A stretch of 64,000 nt of DNA from assembly GCF_001015055.1 (NCBI RefSeq), contig NZ_BBWZ01000006.1:163753-227752 (forward strand), in the 5' to 3' direction. The notes beneath the pieces were generated by a model. That model saw only the letters and a list, made by a program, of their open reading frames with translations, ran no database searches and was not told where the DNA came from. This document shows positions 34,957-44,841 of this stretch, piece by piece; the stretch's first letter is position 1, and each line of letters begins with the position of its first letter. The translations under genes and the position numbers were made by a program. Source of the DNA: Aneurinibacillus tyrosinisolvens (lineage in GTDB: Bacteria; Bacillota; Bacilli; Aneurinibacillales; Aneurinibacillaceae).

Positions 34957-36480
34957 CTACGACAAGTCTGGCAACAAACCAAGCATCATAGCTGCTTGTA
35001 AAGCGAGCCAAAGCTCAGCGACATCGCCGGTGGAATTAAGGCGACGCCCCGTCATTTGTTCAATCCGGTTAATACGGTAGACTAACGTCTGTTTATGGAT
35101 ATGCAATTTTTTTGCGGCACCCTGCCAGGAGCGATTCTCACGCAAATAGATATAGAGTGTCATTACCAATTGGCTGTTATGTCTGAAGTCATATGCTAAC
35201 AGCTCACCGATAACCAAATCTACTAACTCTTGAGCTTCATTCCTACTTCGAGGCAGGAAGGGTGAAACGGGTGACTCTTCACTATAGTAAACAATGGTTT
35301 TTTCATGGCTTTCTGCTGCACGTAATGCCCATAGGGCTTCTTGATACGCTTCAGGTGTGCCTGTAGGGATCCTAAAAGTATTACTGATGCCCAAGCGTAC
35401 GTCTGCTGGCAATTCGGTCTGTAAACTGGAAAGTACATCAGCGTTGGCGGGAAGAAAAGCCAGAAGAATGCTTCCTCGGTGAGCTAACAAATGCGGAATG
35501 CCGCGAGCATACAATTGTAGATGTAACCATGCATGCTCGAAAGGCTGTGTTCCCTCGGAGCAGGCAGCAATACACCAAGGTTCTTCTCTCAGTTCATGTT
35601 CAGCCAGCAAGAGAGAGGCAGTATTAGCTGCGAGCCGCCCATCAATCAGGCCTACTAGAAGTTCAGCCCCTAATCGTCGCTGACGTTCATGGGTTGCTGT
35701 ATCTTTCTCAATTACCAGCCCTACAATCGTTGCGATATGGCGTAATACGAGGTTATGAGGGATATCTGTTGAATGAGGAATGGCAAGTAGGACCGCAGGC
35801 CGGGAAGCAGGGACAGATACCTGCAACACTATAGTTCCACTCCGCTCTAAACGATGTACAACAGGTGAATGCGGTATATTGCTTGGACGTATATAGTCCA
35901 GTATGTCCTCGATGTTGTTCTGCAACTTGACATCATAGAACAATGGTTTTCTGTTAACCGAGTCTACAATAGAAAGCCTACAGTTAATAATCTCACCAAG
36001 CATATTAAGTATTGTCGCCGGAGAAGTATTATGAATAAACTGACGCGCAATCTCATACACACGCAACGTCTGCACGACACGCGCGTGTTCTTTATGTGTA
36101 TTAGCATCTGCCACCGTGCGTGTAATGGCAAGCCAGGGAATCTCATAGGCTGTCAACAAAACGGGAAAAGCATTGCGATCGGCCTCAGCCAATAGAGGAT
36201 TGGTCAACTCAGGAGCGTACATCCCTTCCGCAATTGCTATCCCACTCACTCCTGCAGCTACCAGACGCTGCAAGTAGATCTCCTGCTCCTGTGCAATCCG
36301 CGGAATAGCCAGACCGGTGGTCATAATTAATTCTCCCCCATTCAGCCAGGGTGTCGGGTCGGGTAGTTCACATACATGTGCCCAAGTGATTTCCCGTTCC
36401 AGGCCGACAGTACCCGCGAGAACCCGTGTTTGTAAATGCGGATTATGGACCAGTTCACGAACAGTAATTGTCATAAGCAT
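34957..36480 (-). CDS. PucR-family transcriptional regulator
   Basis: 507 residues with the classical layout: N-terminal PucR domain (TVRELVHNPHLQTRVLAG...WAHVCELPDPTPWLNGGELIMTTG, about residues 5-125), a GGDEF-like middle region, and C-terminal helix-turn-helix WQGAAKKLHIHKQTLVYRINRIEQMTG. Divergent from the hydantoinase genes at 36812 and likely their activator, in the way PucR controls purine-ureide genes. Two close ATGs at 36480 and 36474. GC content and codon use here and in hyuAB look higher than in the AT-rich block before it. Confidence 0.88.
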   Translation of the reverse strand: MLMTITVRELVHNPHLQTRVLAGTVGLEREITWAHVCELPDPTPWLNGGELIMTTGLAIPRIAQEQEIYLQRLVAAGVSGIAIAEGMYAPELTNPLLAEADRNAFPVLLTAYEIPWLAITRTVADANTHKEHARVVQTLRVYEIARQFIHNTSPATILNMLGEIINCRLSIVDSVNRKPLFYDVKLQNNIEDILDYIRPSNIPHSPVVHRLERSGTIVLQVSVPASRPAVLLAIPHSTDIPHNLVLRHIATIVGLVIEKDTATHERQRRLGAELLVGLIDGRLAANTASLLLAEHELREEPWCIAACSEGTQPFEHAWLHLQLYARGIPHLLAHRGSILLAFLPANADVLSSLQTELPADVRLGISNTFRIPTGTPEAYQEALWALRAAESHEKTIVYYSEESPVSPFLPRSRNEAQELVDLVIGELLAYDFRHNSQLVMTLYIYLRENRSWQGAAKKLHIHKQTLVYRINRIEQMTGRRLNSTGDVAELWLALQAAMMLGLLPDLS

Positions 36481-36619
36481 TCATCCCATCGTACGAAATT
36501 AATTATAAAGTTTATCCTTTTATACGTATTGAAAAGCCGGTGAGGTTAGAAATATACTGAACATAACAACTATTATGATTATAATAAAAACAATGTAAAT
36601 TACTAGTGTGTCGTTAGAA

Positions 36620-36770
36620 CCTTCGGGGTGAAAACGAAGGAAGGACAAGGTTTAATGGAGTAATCCATTCTCAAGACGTTGTTTAGTAGAATCGTGCGGT
36701 TCCGTGGGCAGAAATAAACGACCTGGACTATGGACGGGAGGTTTTTGTCAGTCTGATACCGTAGCAGGTC
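36620..36770 (+). ncRNA. Structured leader before hyuA (unassigned)
   Basis: Within the 330-bp divergent region several helices can form on the plus strand: CCTTCG/CGAAGG (36620-36640), AATGGA/TCCATT (36654-36669), and a long 12-bp helix GACCTG plus CTATGG pairing with CCGTAG plus CAGGTC (36720-36770) enclosing a 25-nt loop. They end about 40 bases before the hyuA start. The density of helices is unusual for a plain spacer. I could not match a named riboswitch or mobile-element RNA. Confidence 0.4.
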
Positions 36771-36811
36771 ATGGAGGCTGAACAGGAACCAATAAAAAAG
36801 GAGGAAGATAT

Positions 36812-38914
36812 ATGTTACGAGTTGGAATTGATGTCGGTGGAACCTTTACTGATCTCTTTGCCTGGGATGAGCAGGCCACAGGATCCGCCCGTGTACGTAC
36901 GGCAAAGGTGCTCTCAACCCCAAAGGATCCGGTAATCGGATTTATGAATGCGCTTTCGGTGGCGGGTATCAAGCCAGCCGAAATTGATACCATCATTCAT
37001 GGAACGACCATCGGAACAAATGCTTTGATTGAACGTAAATATCCTGAACCGGCGCTAGTGACGACTGCCGGTTTCCGCGACACACTCGAAGTTGGTCGTC
37101 AGCGTCGCCGTCACCTCTACGATCCCTATCAAGTCAAACCGCGCCCTTTGATTAGCCGCAGTCGCCGCTTTACGGTGAGTGAAAAACTGGGCGCTGACGG
37201 GACAACAGTAAAGCCACTCGATCGTGAAGAAGCGCGACGAGTGGCTGAACATATCGCTACACTTGGCATCAAGAATATTGCCATCGCCTTTATTAATTCT
37301 TATGTTAATGGTCGGCATGAGCAGGAGATGCGTGAAATCATATTGGAAGTGATCCCGGACGCACGTGTTGCTCTGTCCTCTGAAACACGCCCTAAGGTTC
37401 GCGAACTAGGCCGCTTCGTCACGACCGCCATACGTGCTGCCTTGTTTCCTGTTGTGAGCGACTACTTCACCCGATTGGAAGCAACCTTGGCTGAGGCTGG
37501 TTCAAGTGCGCCGCTTTTCATTGTCAAAAGTAATGGGGGCATGATGCGCAGTACTACCGCCAAAGAACGTCCTGAAGAACTGATTGGGTCGGGACCTGCG
37601 GGCGGAGTCGCAGCAGGAGGCTTTCTGAGTACTTTACTTAATACGCAGAACATGATTGTTACTGACGTAGGCGGCACCAGTTTTGAGGCTTGCCTAATGG
37701 AGAACGGTCGTGGCCTGGTAACGGACGAATATGAACTTGAATGGGAGATGCCAATTATTACGCCTATGCTTGATATCCGGAGTATTGGTGCAGGTGGTGG
37801 TTCGATTGCATGGATTGATCAGGGTGGATCGTTACGCGTTGGCCCGCAAAGTGCTGGAGCCGATCCGGGACCAGCCTGCTACGGTCGCGGTGGCACCCGC
37901 CCAACAGTGACAGACGCAAATCTTGTGCTTGGGCGCCTGAACCAGACCTTAAGTGGCAAATTTCAGCTCGATTACGATGCCGCTGTAACCGCCATACGTA
38001 CCGTTGCAGAACCACTGGGTTTATCCGTTCTCGATTGCGCTGAAGGCATCATCGAGATTGTCTGTGAGAATATGGCAGGTGCCATACGTATGGTTTCGAC
38101 TGATCGCGGTCGCGATCCACGTGATCAGACGCTTGTTGCCTTTGGGGGCGCTGGCGGGTTACATGCCTATAACGTTGCTCGCGCAGCTGGTATTAATCGT
38201 ATCCTAATACCCCCATTTGCTGGTGTCGCGTGCGCCTTTGGAGCCACCACAATGGAGGTGCGCCATGATCTTGAAGCGACGTTTTATGCGCCCGTTGAAG
38301 GTCTTGATCCGAGTGAATTGACAGGTGCCTTCACCAAGCTAGAAGAGGAATGTCGTCAATTGCTCGGGAACGATGGAATCATAGCAGAGCAGATGACGTT
38401 TGAGCGCAACGCCTTGATGCGCTATATTGGACAGTCATATGAAGTAACCACGCCGGTACCTAATGGTAATCTTGATGCAGCGATAGTGGCCGAAGTAGCT
38501 GCTGCTTTCCATGGAGAGCATAAGCGTGAATATGGCGTCTCATCAGAATCCTTCCCCGTCGCTTTTGTCACCTTACGTGTCACCGGGTATGGACAAATAA
38601 CTAAACCAGAGGCCAGCGATTTGGAAGCAGCACTGGGGATGGGTAATCCAAATGGTACATTCTCGGTCAAAGAACAACGCGAGGTTTACTTTAATGGACA
38701 GCATTACCTGGTGGAAGTTTATGACCCCGCACATCTCAGCAGGGGTCAAATCATTCAAGGTCCGGCAATCATCGAACAACCTGACAGTGAGATTGTACTT
38801 CCACACCATACGGTCGCACAGGTAGACCAGTATGGAAACATCCTTATCTCTAACGAGAACGAAGTAGGTCAAAATGGCAATATCATTCTTTCCACTGAGG
38901 AGGGGGTACTATGA
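36812..38914 (+). CDS. hyuA: HyuA-type hydantoinase / oxoprolinase subunit A
   Basis: 700 residues. N-terminal GIDVGGTFTDLFAWD is the ATP-binding start of the hydantoinase/oxoprolinase A family; HGTTIGTNALIERK, DVGGTSFEACLM, IGAGGGSIAWID and GPQSAGADPGPACYGRGG are its other blocks. With subunit B it performs ATP-dependent opening of hydantoin-like or 5-oxoproline rings; N-methylhydantoin amidohydrolase is one such enzyme. Starts after AAAAAAGGAGGAAGATAT and overlaps hyuB by 4 bases (ATGA). Confidence 0.9.
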   Translation: MLRVGIDVGGTFTDLFAWDEQATGSARVRTAKVLSTPKDPVIGFMNALSVAGIKPAEIDTIIHGTTIGTNALIERKYPEPALVTTAGFRDTLEVGRQRRRHLYDPYQVKPRPLISRSRRFTVSEKLGADGTTVKPLDREEARRVAEHIATLGIKNIAIAFINSYVNGRHEQEMREIILEVIPDARVALSSETRPKVRELGRFVTTAIRAALFPVVSDYFTRLEATLAEAGSSAPLFIVKSNGGMMRSTTAKERPEELIGSGPAGGVAAGGFLSTLLNTQNMIVTDVGGTSFEACLMENGRGLVTDEYELEWEMPIITPMLDIRSIGAGGGSIAWIDQGGSLRVGPQSAGADPGPACYGRGGTRPTVTDANLVLGRLNQTLSGKFQLDYDAAVTAIRTVAEPLGLSVLDCAEGIIEIVCENMAGAIRMVSTDRGRDPRDQTLVAFGGAGGLHAYNVARAAGINRILIPPFAGVACAFGATTMEVRHDLEATFYAPVEGLDPSELTGAFTKLEEECRQLLGNDGIIAEQMTFERNALMRYIGQSYEVTTPVPNGNLDAAIVAEVAAAFHGEHKREYGVSSESFPVAFVTLRVTGYGQITKPEASDLEAALGMGNPNGTFSVKEQREVYFNGQHYLVEVYDPAHLSRGQIIQGPAIIEQPDSEIVLPHHTVAQVDQYGNILISNENEVGQNGNIILSTEEGVL

Positions 38915-40686
38915 CAACTATTAATACAGGATCTGCACAGCGTTTGCTTGATCCCATTACCTTTGAAGTTTTGCGACGTTCATTTGAGTATACCTGCGAA
39001 CGAATGAGCTTGGTGTTACAAAAGGCGTCATTCTCACCGATTATTTATGACATGGTGGATTACTCGAACGCTATTTTTGATCCGGACGTAAATTTGATCG
39101 GCCAGACGGCTAACTGTCCCGTTCATATTGCCGCCATGCATTTCAGTGCACGTGCCTCACTCAAACGATTTCCCATAGAGGAGTTAGGTCCTGATGATGT
39201 CATCATCCTTAACGATCCTTACGATGGTGGTACTCATACCCCTGACGTTACGATGACCATGCCAATCTTCTATAAGGACGCGCTGCTTGGCTTCGCGGTC
39301 AGCCGAGCGCACTGGACCGATGTTGGTGGTGGTTTCGACACTCACATCGCTGGGGAAGGTTTGCGTCTACCTCCATTGATGCTTTATAAGGGAGGCAAAC
39401 CCAATACCGAACTGATTAGTATCATCAAGAATGGCACACGCACACCTCAGTACATTGAGGGTGACATTCAAGCCCAATTAGGGGCACTACGGGCGGCGCG
39501 TGACGAATTCATACGACTTGCTGACAAGTACGGAGCTGATGTTGTTCAGCAGGGAATGCGTGAAGTCCTCGATTACACGCAACAGATGACAAGAGAAGCA
39601 ATCAGTCGAATTCCCGACGGTGTGTACGAAGCGAACGATTATGTTGACAGTGATGGATTTACCGATGATCCAGTCCGGTTACATGTTAAACTCACTGTTT
39701 CGGGAGATCGGATTGGGGTGGATTTTACAGGAAGCGATCCGATTGCGATTGGTCCGATTAATTCCCCCTATGCCAATACGGCCTCAGCGGTCTATTATTC
39801 TTTAAAGTTCTTTCTCAATCCCGAGGCACCAGCAAATGCCGGGATGTATCGTCAAATCGATTTAACGATTCCGGAGAACACCTGGCTTAATCCACATTGG
39901 CCAGCACCGACACTTGGATGCACGACCGTAGCCTCTTCCAAAATCACTGCAGCCATCTGGATGGCCCTGGCTCAGGCGATTCCTGACCGCATTGTAGCTC
40001 CAACCTGTTCTGATGCCAACTGGTTCGTGGCAAGCGCGACTGATCCAACTACCGGTGAGCTACATGTTTTTACTGATTTACCTGCTGGGGGATGGGGTGG
40101 CACACCAGCACACGACGGCATGCATGTGACAATGGATCCGCTTGGAAACTGTCAGAACCTCCCTGCTGAAATCGCTGAACTTCTGTTTCCCATCCGTTAC
40201 AATGCTTATGAAATGCGCACCGATTCGGCTGGAGCAGGGCGCTATCGTGGCGGTGTAGGCGTGCACGTTGAAGTAGAGTTCCTTGGGCGTGGCGAGATGA
40301 TCTGGATGGAGTGTTCACGAACACGCGAAGGGTCGCCCGGGGTTAATGGGGGACTACACTCAGCGCGACAACGACAAATGCGCAAAAACTCCAATGGTCA
40401 GTTGGAAACCATTGGTGGATTAGCAGATGACGGGACATGGCGGCCGCAAATGCTAGGGGGAATTCAATTTCAGCCCGGTGAATCGTTTGTCTTCGAGAGT
40501 ACCGGTGGCGGCGGCTGGGGCGATCCTCTGAGCCGTGATCCGGAACTTGTTGCACAAGATGTGCGTGATGACATTATTTCGAAGGAACAAGCTGTCAATC
40601 TTTATGGTGTCATGCTTACGGCTGATTTTACAGTCGATCAGCAGGCAACCAAGATAAAACGTACAGAAGTCCGTCATAAATCGTAA
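38911..40686 (+). CDS. hyuB: HyuB-type hydantoinase / oxoprolinase subunit B
   Basis: 591 residues. DPITFEVLRRSFEYTCERMS near the start, LNDPYDGGTHTPDVTM, HWTDVGGGFDTHIAGEG and GAGRYRGGVGVHVE are the conserved blocks of the B family. Forms the catalytic complex with HyuA. The ATGA overlap with hyuA makes translation coupled. Substrate not determined: hydantoins, N-methylhydantoin, 5-oxoproline and acetone-carboxylase-like reactions are all known in this superfamily; the neighbouring carbamoylase and cysteine hydrolase genes favour hydantoins. Confidence 0.9.
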   Translation: MTTINTGSAQRLLDPITFEVLRRSFEYTCERMSLVLQKASFSPIIYDMVDYSNAIFDPDVNLIGQTANCPVHIAAMHFSARASLKRFPIEELGPDDVIILNDPYDGGTHTPDVTMTMPIFYKDALLGFAVSRAHWTDVGGGFDTHIAGEGLRLPPLMLYKGGKPNTELISIIKNGTRTPQYIEGDIQAQLGALRAARDEFIRLADKYGADVVQQGMREVLDYTQQMTREAISRIPDGVYEANDYVDSDGFTDDPVRLHVKLTVSGDRIGVDFTGSDPIAIGPINSPYANTASAVYYSLKFFLNPEAPANAGMYRQIDLTIPENTWLNPHWPAPTLGCTTVASSKITAAIWMALAQAIPDRIVAPTCSDANWFVASATDPTTGELHVFTDLPAGGWGGTPAHDGMHVTMDPLGNCQNLPAEIAELLFPIRYNAYEMRTDSAGAGRYRGGVGVHVEVEFLGRGEMIWMECSRTREGSPGVNGGLHSARQRQMRKNSNGQLETIGGLADDGTWRPQMLGGIQFQPGESFVFESTGGGGWGDPLSRDPELVAQDVRDDIISKEQAVNLYGVMLTADFTVDQQATKIKRTEVRHKS

Positions 40687-40834
40687 TGCAGAGAGATTAC
40701 GAGCTAGCATTGCATACCTAGTGGATGGGGGAAGTGGGATGTCAACCTACTTCCTCTTTCATTCATCCGACTATTGTTTCGATTTGTTACTGAACGTTTT
40801 TCTGTAATGTTTATACAGGAAGGAGGAAGTTGTA

Positions 40835-42823
40835 ATGACAAATTTCAAGAACTTATTTAGTAGAGTTGAAATCGGCAAGGTAGAACTTAAAAATAGAATT
40901 TTAAGCACGGCCCACCAGACGAATCATGTTGTAAACGGGATTCCAACCTCGGAGATGACCGCTTACCATGTAGCACGTGCTAAAGGCGGAGTTGGTCTGA
41001 TTATTCTTGAAGCGGCGGCTGTGCACGTATCTGGCATGCTGACCACCCATACCATTGCAGGATACGACCCAAAAGTTGTACCCGCTTATTCTGAAGTTGC
41101 CGAGCAAGTACATCCATATGGGACAAAAGTATTCACTCAGTTATTTCACGGAGGCAGGGAAGTGATAGCGAGTGAATATCGCAATGCTGCGTGGGCTCCT
41201 TCTGCAGAACCTAGTTTGCGATTCGGAGCTATGCCCAAACCTATGAGCCTTGAGGATATCGAGCAGGTCATTGATGGATTTGCTTTATCAGCTAAATTAG
41301 CCAAAGAGGCAGGGCTTGACGGGGTGGAAGTGTGCTGTTCTCACGGATACCTGCCCGCACAATTTTGGTCTAGTCATACCAATTATCGTACGGACCAGTA
41401 TGGTGGATCCTTTGAGAATCGCATGCGCTTTATTCTTGAAGTCTTGGAACGCGTGTGGCAGGCAGTAGGTGAAGAGTACACGGTGGGAATCCGGATAAGT
41501 TCCGATGAGATGACCATGGACGGTACGAACCTGGCAGATGCGGTAAAGATTGTTGAATACTTGGTAGACCGGGTTCGACTTGACTTTATTAACGTTACGG
41601 CAGGGGACTCAAGCACCTATGCTGGTTCTACTCATATTGCACCGCCGTCCCCTATAAAGCATGCTTATCTTTCCCCCCATGGATTTAAAATTCGGATGGC
41701 AGGTGCTGTTCCTGTTTTTATTGGATCGCGTATTATTGACCCTGTAGAAGCGGAGCAAATTGTGGCTGCCGGTAAGGCGGATGTCGTAGGGATGACGCGT
41801 GCTTTGATTGTTGATCCCGAGATGCCGAATAAGGCCATAAGGGGAGACGTTCAGTCCATTGACGCCTGCATTGGGTGTCTTCAAGCCTGCATTGGCCATT
41901 ATCACAAGGGGCTTACGATTGGCTGCGTACAGAATCCGATGGCCGGTAAAGAGGCAGAGTTGATGCCGCTTATACAGCAATCAAGGATAAAACAGCGTGT
42001 CATCGTCGTAGGGGCAGGACCAGCTGGACTGCAAGCGGCTTTGACGGCTGATGCACAAGGCCATGAGGTTACGCTAATCGATCAAGGCAAGGAAATTGGC
42101 GGATTATTACGAACGATGCGGCGAGCACCCATGCGTCAGGAATTGGCGGAATCTATGCTGGATAACTATTCACGAAAGTTAGTCGAAAGTAATGTTGATA
42201 TCCAACTGGGGAAAAAACTTACCTGTGAGAATATAGCGGGGCTAAAACCTGATGCGATTATCTGTGCTGTGGGTTCTCGACCCTACCTGCCACATGTAGA
42301 AGGAATCCATGATTCTCGTGTTATGTTGGTTGAACGTCTTTTTAGCGGTACTCCCAAAGCGGTAGGACATCGTGTCCTGGTATTTGATTTTGGTGGAGAT
42401 TGGCCTGCGATAGAAGCCGCTATATTCCTGGCAGAAAAAGGTCATGACGTAACGTTGATTTCCTCTAAGCTCCATATTGGGCAAGAGGTTCACCAGTATC
42501 TTCGTAATGAATATTTGAAGAGACTCTATCAGTTGAAAGTACCCCTCCGGCCGCATTATGATTTTGGCGGTATTCAGGACGGTGATGTTATCATCCGAAA
42601 TCTATTTTCACATGATACAGATCTGGTGCAAGATTGGGATGCCGTTGTCTTATCACTGGGACGAATTCCTAATATTGAACTCTATGAACAAGTAAAGGGA
42701 ATGGCCCCCTTTGTTCGGCAGATTGGGGATTGTCTCGCGCCCCGCACTTTGGAAGAAGCCACCTATGAGGGGATGATAGCTGCTTTAGAAATAGGGGTTA
42801 TGATAACTGAAATGCAAGTATAA
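40835..42823 (+). CDS. FMN/FAD/4Fe-4S oxidoreductase of the 2,4-dienoyl-CoA reductase / N-demethylase type
   Basis: 662 residues. An old-yellow-enzyme barrel (residues 1-340; VEVCCSHGYLPAQFWSSHTNYRTDQYGG carries the family signature) is followed by the iron-sulfur motif CIGCLQACIGHYHKGLTIGC, then an FAD-binding GAGPAGLQAALTADAQGHEVTLID and a second Rossmann part. The same architecture serves dienoyl-CoA reductase, trimethylamine, dimethylglycine and stachydrine demethylases. Beside hyuAB an N-demethylase, for example of sarcosine made from N-methylhydantoin, is attractive but unproven. It lacks an acyl-CoA operon context. Confidence 0.85.
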   Translation: MTNFKNLFSRVEIGKVELKNRILSTAHQTNHVVNGIPTSEMTAYHVARAKGGVGLIILEAAAVHVSGMLTTHTIAGYDPKVVPAYSEVAEQVHPYGTKVFTQLFHGGREVIASEYRNAAWAPSAEPSLRFGAMPKPMSLEDIEQVIDGFALSAKLAKEAGLDGVEVCCSHGYLPAQFWSSHTNYRTDQYGGSFENRMRFILEVLERVWQAVGEEYTVGIRISSDEMTMDGTNLADAVKIVEYLVDRVRLDFINVTAGDSSTYAGSTHIAPPSPIKHAYLSPHGFKIRMAGAVPVFIGSRIIDPVEAEQIVAAGKADVVGMTRALIVDPEMPNKAIRGDVQSIDACIGCLQACIGHYHKGLTIGCVQNPMAGKEAELMPLIQQSRIKQRVIVVGAGPAGLQAALTADAQGHEVTLIDQGKEIGGLLRTMRRAPMRQELAESMLDNYSRKLVESNVDIQLGKKLTCENIAGLKPDAIICAVGSRPYLPHVEGIHDSRVMLVERLFSGTPKAVGHRVLVFDFGGDWPAIEAAIFLAEKGHDVTLISSKLHIGQEVHQYLRNEYLKRLYQLKVPLRPHYDFGGIQDGDVIIRNLFSHDTDLVQDWDAVVLSLGRIPNIELYEQVKGMAPFVRQIGDCLAPRTLEEATYEGMIAALEIGVMITEMQV

Positions 42824-42876
42824 GGGGAAATGGATGTTTTAGTATTAATTCCAAAGAGAACTAAAAATGGTGAACC

Positions 42877-42918
42877 AAAAGCAATCTTTACCTGTAAGTC
42901 AGGGGAGGGATTGCTTTT
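42877..42918 (+). terminator. Intrinsic terminator after the flavoprotein gene
   Basis: AAAAGCAATC and GATTGCTTTT, 22-nt apart, followed by more T. The 500 bases from here to recA show no convincing gene; small open frames on both strands cross this terminator and have no good start sites. Confidence 0.7.
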
Positions 42919-43256
42919 TTCATGTTTACTTCTTTTTCTTCATTACCTGAATGATGAATGGGCTGGGAACATTGAACAGCATCCTTTTGAATCACTACAG
43001 AAGTATAAAGTTCAGTCCGGAAATTCTCAAACCGTCTCTTTTTTCCTTTCTTATAAATGAGAAAAGAGATGAGAAGAAGGGACAAGAGAAGAAGCAGAAC
43101 ACTCGTGTTCAACGTGGAGACAAAAGTAAAGAAATTCTTATCTGTTCGCACGCACATTTGACTATTAAATGAGATAAAGAAAGTCCGCAGTTAGATTTTG
43201 GAAATACATACATTTGTTGCTGTATAACATTTATCCCATAATAAGAACGTTTATGT

Positions 43257-43276
43257 TATAATGGGAACATACATTC
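43257..43276 (+). promoter_or_regulatory. recA promoter -10 with LexA-like box
   Basis: TATAAT at 43257-43262 is followed by GAACATACATTC (43265-43276), one mismatch from the Gram-positive LexA half-site pattern GAAC-N4-GTTC, placed at the expected transcription start. The -35 is weak. This is the usual arrangement of an SOS-inducible recA. Confidence 0.55.
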
Positions 43277-43451
43277 CTGTTATGGTGTTAAAAGATCACA
43301 AGATAATCGGAGTTTTATTTTGGATGATAATAAACACACCTATACATTTCCTAGGGGAAACCTGGAATGATGGGTATGTGATTCTATTTCTATTCATCAA
43401 GTAACTCACCTGATGAATGGACATCATGATACAACGAAGGGAGCGATAGCT

Positions 43452-44498
43452 TTGTCTGATCGCAAAACTGCTTTAGATATGGCCTTGCGCCAGATTGAGA
43501 AACAATTTGGTACCGGCTCAATAATGAAATTAGGGGAAATGGCTGCAAATACTGAAATATCAACGGTATCCAGTGGCTCGATTGCCTTAGATATTTCACT
43601 TGGAATTGGAGGGTATCCGCGCGGCCGGATTATCGAAGTCTTTGGACCGGAATCGTCTGGTAAGACGACGGTTGCGCTTCATGCCATTGCCGAAGTGCAG
43701 AAAACAGGTGGCACCGCTGCGTTTATTGATGCCGAGCACGCTTTGGACCCCGTGTATGCACGCAAGCTGGGGGTGAACATTGATGAGTTGCTTCTGTCAC
43801 AGCCGGACACAGGCGAACAAGCACTAGAAATTGCTGAAGCGCTTGTTCGCTCCGGTGCGGTTGACATCCTTGTCGTAGACTCTGTTGCAGCCCTCGTACC
43901 AAGAGCAGAAATTGAAGGCGATATGGGCCAATCCCATGTCGGTTTACAAGCCCGTCTGATGTCACAGGCGCTGCGGAAACTGGCCGGAGCCATTAATAAA
44001 TCTAAGGCAGTTGCCATTTTTATCAACCAGCTGCGGGAGAAAGTGGGCGTTATGTTCGGCAGCCCGGAAACAACGCCAGGCGGACGAGCGCTGAAATTCT
44101 ATTCCAGCGTACGCCTTGATGTGCGTCGCATCGAAACGTTAAAACAAGGGAATGACATGGTTGGAAATCGTACGAGAATTAAAGTCGTGAAAAATAAAGT
44201 GGCACCCCCGTTTAAAATGTCTGAAGTAGACATTATGTACGGTGAAGGCATTTCACGTGAAGGAAGCTTTCTTGATATCGGTACTGAATTAGATATCGTT
44301 GATAAGAGTGGCGCGTGGTACTCGTATAACGAGGAGCGCCTTGGTCAGGGACGTGAGAATGCGAAGCAATTTCTAAAAGAAAATCAAGATGTTGCCTATT
44401 CAATTGAGACAAAGATTCGCCAATACTATAACCTAGATCAGGCTGCGCAACTTCCACCGGCAGAAGAAGATAATAAAGACGAGTACAGTTTGGCATAA
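43452..44498 (+). CDS. recA: RecA recombinase
   Basis: 348 residues from TTG 43452 (AAGGGAGCGATAGC upstream), giving the normal Bacillus-type start [28 protein letters not shown]. Walker A GPESSGKT, Walker B region [14 protein letters not shown], loop 2 [21 protein letters not shown] and the C-terminal acidic tail EEDNKDE are all present. Strand exchange and LexA coprotease. It is not flanked by cinA, recX or rny as in most Bacillales, so either the locus is rearranged or this is an extra copy. Confidence 0.95.
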   Translation: MSDRKTALDMALRQIEKQFGTGSIMKLGEMAANTEISTVSSGSIALDISLGIGGYPRGRIIEVFGPESSGKTTVALHAIAEVQKTGGTAAFIDAEHALDPVYARKLGVNIDELLLSQPDTGEQALEIAEALVRSGAVDILVVDSVAALVPRAEIEGDMGQSHVGLQARLMSQALRKLAGAINKSKAVAIFINQLREKVGVMFGSPETTPGGRALKFYSSVRLDVRRIETLKQGNDMVGNRTRIKVVKNKVAPPFKMSEVDIMYGEGISREGSFLDIGTELDIVDKSGAWYSYNEERLGQGRENAKQFLKENQDVAYSIETKIRQYYNLDQAAQLPPAEEDNKDEYSLA

Positions 44499-44574
44499 TA
44501 GAATGGAGTAGGGGAGCGGTGAATCTCTAACTTTCTCACCACTATACGTCTCCTTCGGTATAAGACGGTTCCTT

Positions 44575-44623
44575 AAAGTCAGACGGACAGTGATTACCTC
44601 TTCACTGTCCGTCTGACTTTTAT
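44575..44623 (+). terminator. Very strong terminator after recA
   Basis: Perfect 19-bp arms (44575-44593 and 44602-44620) with an 8-nt loop and TTTATTT after. The 200 bases that follow hold nothing recognised before the HIT gene. Confidence 0.93.
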
Positions 44624-44841
44624 TTCCTTGGATTTCAGGGTTTTGTACCGGATTGATGTCGATTCCCATACCGTAGCTGTGATTTGATAGCTGCTTTTTA
44701 CCGGCGATTATTCTTGTATTGAAAGCGGATGTATTATTGTCTCTCATCGATAAATCGTCAGAGTCCTTGTACTCTTTCTCGTATGCATCTTCTATTAATT
44801 AAATTGAGTTAAAAACTTAGAATATTGAGGGAGCAAGAGTT

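Noticed and set aside
42830..43172. Small plus-strand frames and an 89-codon minus-strand frame with a hydrophobic stretch between the flavoprotein gene and recA
   Set aside because: They cross the intrinsic terminator at 42877-42918, overlap each other on both strands and lack good ribosome sites.
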